A stretch of 64,000 nucleotides of DNA. It comes from Pseudomonas paralactis. Lineage in GTDB: Bacteria > Pseudomonadota > Gammaproteobacteria > Pseudomonadales > Pseudomonadaceae. The stretch spans positions 151,818 to 215,817 of the forward strand of contig NZ_JYLN01000010.1 in assembly GCF_001439735.1 (NCBI RefSeq), written 5' to 3'. The stretch's first letter is position 1. Each line of letters begins with the position of its first letter. This document shows positions 61,053 to 64,000 of this stretch, in pieces. A program made the translations under genes and the position numbers. The notes beneath the pieces were generated by a model. It did no database searches. It was not told the DNA's origin and was given only the letters and a program-made list of their open reading frames with translations.

Positions 61053-62633
61053 ATGACCCAGTTTCTCGGCCACAACTACATCGGCGGCCAGCGCAGCGCC
61101 AACGGCAGTGTCAAGCTGCAGAGTATCGATGCCACCACCGGCGAAGCCTTGCCACAGGATTTCTTCCAGGCCACCCCACAAGAGGTGGATGCCGCCGCCA
61201 AAGCCGCAGCGGCCGCTTACCCGGCCTACCGCGCCTTGAGCGCCGCACGGCGTGCGCAGTTCCTGGATGCGGTGGCCGATGAACTGGACGCCCTGGGTGA
61301 TGATTTTGTCGAGTTGGTCTGCCGCGAAACCGCATTGCCGGCCGCCCGCATCAAAGGCGAGCGCGGGCGTACCAGCGGCCAGATGCGCCTGTTCGCCACC
61401 GTGCTGCGCCGTGGCGATTTCTACGGCGCGCGTATCGACAAAGCCCTGCCGGATCGCCAGCCGCTGCCGCGCCCGGACCTGCGCCAATACCGTATCGGCC
61501 TGGGCCCGGTGGCCGTGTTCGGCGCCAGTAACTTTCCCCTGGCGTTTTCTACCGCCGGTGGTGACACCGCCGCTGCGCTGGCCGCCGGTTGCCCGGTGGT
61601 GTTCAAGGCGCACAGCGGGCACATGGCGACCGCCGAGCGCGTGGCCGATGCGATTATCCGTGCAGCCGAAACTACCGAAATGCCTGCGGGCGTGTTCAAT
61701 ATGATCTTCGGCGGCGGTGTCGGTGAAGCGCTGGTCAAGCACCCGGCCATCCAGGCGGTGGGCTTCACCGGTTCGCTCAAGGGCGGTCGCGCTCTCTGCG
61801 ATATGGCGGCCGCACGCCCGCAACCGATCCCGGTATTTGCCGAAATGTCGAGCATCAACCCGGTCATCGTGCTGCCTCAGGCCCTGCAAACGCGCGCCGA
61901 GAGCGTCGCCCGCGACCTCACCGCCTCGGTGGTGCAAGGCTGCGGCCAGTTCTGCACCAACCCCGGACTGGTGATCAGTATCGCAACGCCTGCGTTCACC
62001 GCGTTTACGCAGCAGGTCGCGCAATTGATCGGTGAGCAACCGGCGCAAACCATGCTCAACAGCGGCACTTTGGCCAGCTACGGCAAGGGTCTGGAAAAAC
62101 TCCTGTCTCACCCGGGCGTCCAGCATTTGGCGGGCAGCGCGCAAGCGGGCAACCAGGCTCAACCGCAACTGTTCAAGGCGGATGTACGCTTGTTGATCGA
62201 CGGCGACGAAGTGCTGCAAGAAGAGGTGTTCGGGCCTACCACGGTGTTTGTCGAAGTGGCCGACCAGGCCCAGCTCGGCGCCGCCCTGCGTGGGCTGCAC
62301 GGCCAGTTGACCGCCACGATCATCGGCGAACCGGCTGACCTGCAACAGTTCGCCGAGCTGACGCCGCTGCTGGAGCAGAAGGTCGGGCGCATCCTGCTCA
62401 ATGGTTACCCCACGGGGGTGGAAGTCTGCGATTCGATGGTGCACGGCGGGCCGTACCCGGCGACCTCCGACGCCCGGGGCACCTCGGTCGGCACCCTGGC
62501 CATCGACCGTTTCCTGCGCCCCGTGTGCTTCCAGAATTACCCTGATAGCCTGCTGCCCGACGCGTTGAAAAACGCCAACCCGTTGCGTATCCAGCGCTTG
62601 GTGGATGGCGCACCGTCTCGAGAATCGCTGTAA
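61053..62633 (+). CDS. 2-oxoglutarate semialdehyde dehydrogenase (NADP+-type)
   Basis: A 526-residue ALDH of the KGSADH group: cofactor region GPVAVFGASNFPLAFSTAGGD, active-site Glu in PVFAEMSSINP and catalytic Cys in GCGQFCTNPGL. Oxidises 2-oxoglutarate semialdehyde, the end-product of the oxidative pentose route, to 2-oxoglutarate. Begins 10 bp after the FAH gene with an AAGGAG SD. Confidence 0.92.
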   Translation: MTQFLGHNYIGGQRSANGSVKLQSIDATTGEALPQDFFQATPQEVDAAAKAAAAAYPAYRALSAARRAQFLDAVADELDALGDDFVELVCRETALPAARIKGERGRTSGQMRLFATVLRRGDFYGARIDKALPDRQPLPRPDLRQYRIGLGPVAVFGASNFPLAFSTAGGDTAAALAAGCPVVFKAHSGHMATAERVADAIIRAAETTEMPAGVFNMIFGGGVGEALVKHPAIQAVGFTGSLKGGRALCDMAAARPQPIPVFAEMSSINPVIVLPQALQTRAESVARDLTASVVQGCGQFCTNPGLVISIATPAFTAFTQQVAQLIGEQPAQTMLNSGTLASYGKGLEKLLSHPGVQHLAGSAQAGNQAQPQLFKADVRLLIDGDEVLQEEVFGPTTVFVEVADQAQLGAALRGLHGQLTATIIGEPADLQQFAELTPLLEQKVGRILLNGYPTGVEVCDSMVHGGPYPATSDARGTSVGTLAIDRFLRPVCFQNYPDSLLPDALKNANPLRIQRLVDGAPSRESL

Positions 62634-62649
62634 GTCATCAGGAGGTTTC

Positions 62650-63513
62650 ATGTCGTTGAGCGCAGTCACCCCACACCGTGCGCGGTTGGGCGAAGGGCCG
62701 TTCTGGGATGTTCGATCCCAGGCGCTTTATTGGGTGGATATCGCCGCCAAACAGGCTCTGCGCTGGATGGACGGGCAGTTGCAGGTGTGGCAGTTGCCCG
62801 AGCATGTCTCGGCGTTTATTCCGTGTGAAAGCGGCGATGCGTTGGTGACCTTGAGCAGCGGCGTGTACCGCCTGGACCTGGCGACGAAAGCGCTGACCCT
62901 GCTGTGCGTGGCCGACCCGCAGCCGGGCAACCGTGGCAACGAAGCGCGCTGCGATGCTCAGGGCCGGCTGTGGCTGGGCACCATGCAGAACAATATCGGT
63001 GAGCAGGGCGAAGACCTGCCCATCACCCGGCGTTCCGGTGGCCTGTTTCGTGTCGATGCCGATGCGCGCGTCACGCCGTTGCTGACCGGCCTGGGCATTC
63101 CCAACACCTTGCTTTGGAACGAGGAGGGCAGCCAGGTGCACTTCGGCGACAGCATGGACGGCACGCTCTATCAGCATTCGATCCAGGCCGACGGCCAGCT
63201 CGAACCCGCCCAGGTGTGGTTTGCACCCCACGAGCGCGGTGGGCCGGACGGCTCAGCCATGGACAGCGAGGGCTACATCTGGAATGCCCGTTGGGACGGC
63301 AGTTGCTTGCTGCGTCTGACGCCCTCGGGTGAAGTGGATCGCATCATTGAACTGCCGGTCAGCCGTCCCACCAGCTGCGTGTTCGGTGGGCCCGGCCTCA
63401 CCACCTTGTATATCACCAGTGCCGCGAGTCCCTTGGACCACCCTTTGGACGGTGCGCTGTTGGCGATTGAAGTCGATGTGCCAGGCAAACCCTGTCACCG
63501 CTTCGCTGGATAA
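62650..63513 (+). CDS. SMP-30/gluconolactonase-family L-arabinolactonase
   Basis: A 287-residue beta-propeller lactonase (ARLGEGPFWDVRSQALYWVDI, GNRGNEARCDAQGRLWLGTM, GIPNTLLWNEEGSQVHFGDS with metal ligands, GGPDGSAMDSEGYIWNARW). Opens aldonolactones (here L-arabinono-lactone or galactono-lactone) to the acid. AGGAGG SD; 16 bp after the dehydrogenase gene. Confidence 0.9.
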   Translation: MSLSAVTPHRARLGEGPFWDVRSQALYWVDIAAKQALRWMDGQLQVWQLPEHVSAFIPCESGDALVTLSSGVYRLDLATKALTLLCVADPQPGNRGNEARCDAQGRLWLGTMQNNIGEQGEDLPITRRSGGLFRVDADARVTPLLTGLGIPNTLLWNEEGSQVHFGDSMDGTLYQHSIQADGQLEPAQVWFAPHERGGPDGSAMDSEGYIWNARWDGSCLLRLTPSGEVDRIIELPVSRPTSCVFGGPGLTTLYITSAASPLDHPLDGALLAIEVDVPGKPCHRFAG

Positions 63514-63516
63514 CCT

Positions 63517-63614
63517 GTAGGAGCGGGCTTGCCCGCGAAAAACGTCAACGATAACGCGTTCATGCTGAATGAACGCGTCGCCCTCGGGTTTTTCGCGAGC
63601 AAGCTTGCTCCTAC
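63517..63614. repeat. REP doublet (REPIN) between lactonase and araF-like gene
   Basis: GTAGGAGCGGGCTTGCCCGCG ... CGCGAGCAAGCTTGCTCCTAC; lies within the rightward arm, so it may separate catabolic from transport messages. Confidence 0.93.
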
Positions 63615-63626
63615 AAAGCTCTACCT

Positions 63627-63643
63627 AAAACAACAACAAGGAG
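63627..63643 (+). promoter_or_regulatory. A-rich Crc/Hfq-type motif at the araF-like SD
   Basis: AAAACAACAACAAGGAG: repeated AAnAA units run straight into the SD. Strong candidate Crc/Hfq target. Confidence 0.65.
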
Positions 63644-63651
63644 TCACCCGT

Positions 63652-64000
63652 ATGAATCATCGTCGTGGTTTGCGTTCCCTGTGCTGCGCCGCTGTGGCGG
63701 TCTCGGCCATGAGCTTGAGCGGCCTGTTGCTGGCTGCTGAAGAAGTGAAGATCGGTTTTCTGGTCAAGCAGGCCGAAGAGCCGTGGTTCCAGACCGAATG
63801 GGCCTTTGCCGAAAAAGCCGGCAAGGAGCATGGCTTCACGGTGATCAAGATCGCCGTGCCCGATGGCGAGAAAACCCTCTCGGCCATCGACAGCCTGGCC
63901 GCCAACGGCGCCAAGGGTTTTGTGATCTGCCCACCGGACGTGTCCCTGGGCCCGGCCATCGTCGCCAAGGCCAAGGTCAACGGCCTGAAAGTGATGGCCG
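63652..64000 (+). CDS. araF: L-arabinose-type periplasmic binding protein, 3' end beyond window
   Basis: The first 116 residues: signal peptide (LCCAAVAVSAMSLSGLLLAAEE), then KIGFLVKQAEEPWFQTEWAFAEKAGKEHGF and GEKTLSAIDSLAANGAKGFVICPPD, the start of an AraF/GBP-type sugar binding protein. AAGGAG SD. It would be followed by ABC ATPase and permease genes outside the window. The name rests on sequence and on the arabinose-type neighbours. Confidence 0.87.
   Translation, partial: MNHRRGLRSLCCAAVAVSAMSLSGLLLAAEEVKIGFLVKQAEEPWFQTEWAFAEKAGKEHGFTVIKIAVPDGEKTLSAIDSLAANGAKGFVICPPDVSLGPAIVAKAKVNGLKVMA

Noticed and set aside
13916..63614. Repeated 98-bp units as a possible CRISPR or phage attachment system
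   Set aside because: Units are scattered, inverted-arm REP doublets without spacers or cas genes.

Overview
The window looks like a chromosomal segment of a Pseudomonas of the fluorescens group. The evidence is the high-GC codon use, the many ~98-bp REP doublets (GTAGGAGCGAGCTTGCTCGCGAA...), and typical pseudomonad gene sets: dauBAR, xenA, gcd next to an oprB-type porin, and oxidative L-arabinose catabolism. I see no rRNA, tRNA, CRISPR array, transposase or prophage.

Layout. (1) 1-11.9 kb: two NarL/FixJ-type response regulators (the first cut by the window edge) and two paralogous unorthodox sensor kinases precede a chaperone-usher fimbrial operon (pilin, chaperone, usher, tip adhesin) that ends in a degenerate receiver protein. 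Two palindromic boxes lie in front of the pilin gene. (2) 11.9-22 kb: GNAT acetyltransferases, a MerR regulator with a textbook MerR promoter driving a DUF2938 gene, an SDR, a composite repeat with a three-way-junction fold, small Pseudomonas proteins, an oil-body-protein-like lipoprotein, a CinA-like amidohydrolase, and an FAD oxidase whose N-terminal module also exists as a separate small gene. (3) 22-34 kb: a three-subunit molybdenum hydroxylase/cytochrome c dehydrogenase, LysR with mmsA, the D-arginine operon dauB-dauA-dauR with its binding protein, and a DUF6124 gene behind a structured leader.

(4) 34-44 kb: D-xylose uptake and isomerisation (xylH, xylG, xylF, xylA) and the activator xylR. 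Between xylA and xylR sits a visibly AT-richer 3-kb island: a PAAR-domain type VI secretion effector with a glycine-rich, membrane-active-looking C-terminus, followed by two tandemly duplicated membrane immunity genes. This is the most notable accessory system in the window. (5) 44-52.8 kb: OprB porin, quinoprotein glucose dehydrogenase, bestrophin-like channel, an unknown DNA-binding-like protein coupled to a diguanylate cyclase, and an ArsR regulator facing xenA across a perfect palindrome. (6) 53-64 kb: TonB-dependent siderophore receptor, an unknown membrane protein, then a divergent L-arabinose-type cluster. One arm is dehydratase and GntR regulator; the other is MFS transporter, AraD1/FAH-family enzyme, semialdehyde dehydrogenase, lactonase and an AraF-like binding protein cut by the window end.

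Recurring regulatory themes are A-rich Crc/Hfq-type motifs beside the start codons of the xylose, arabinose and arginine uptake genes, and REP doublets inside operons. Three of these doublets supply the stop codon of the neighbouring gene.
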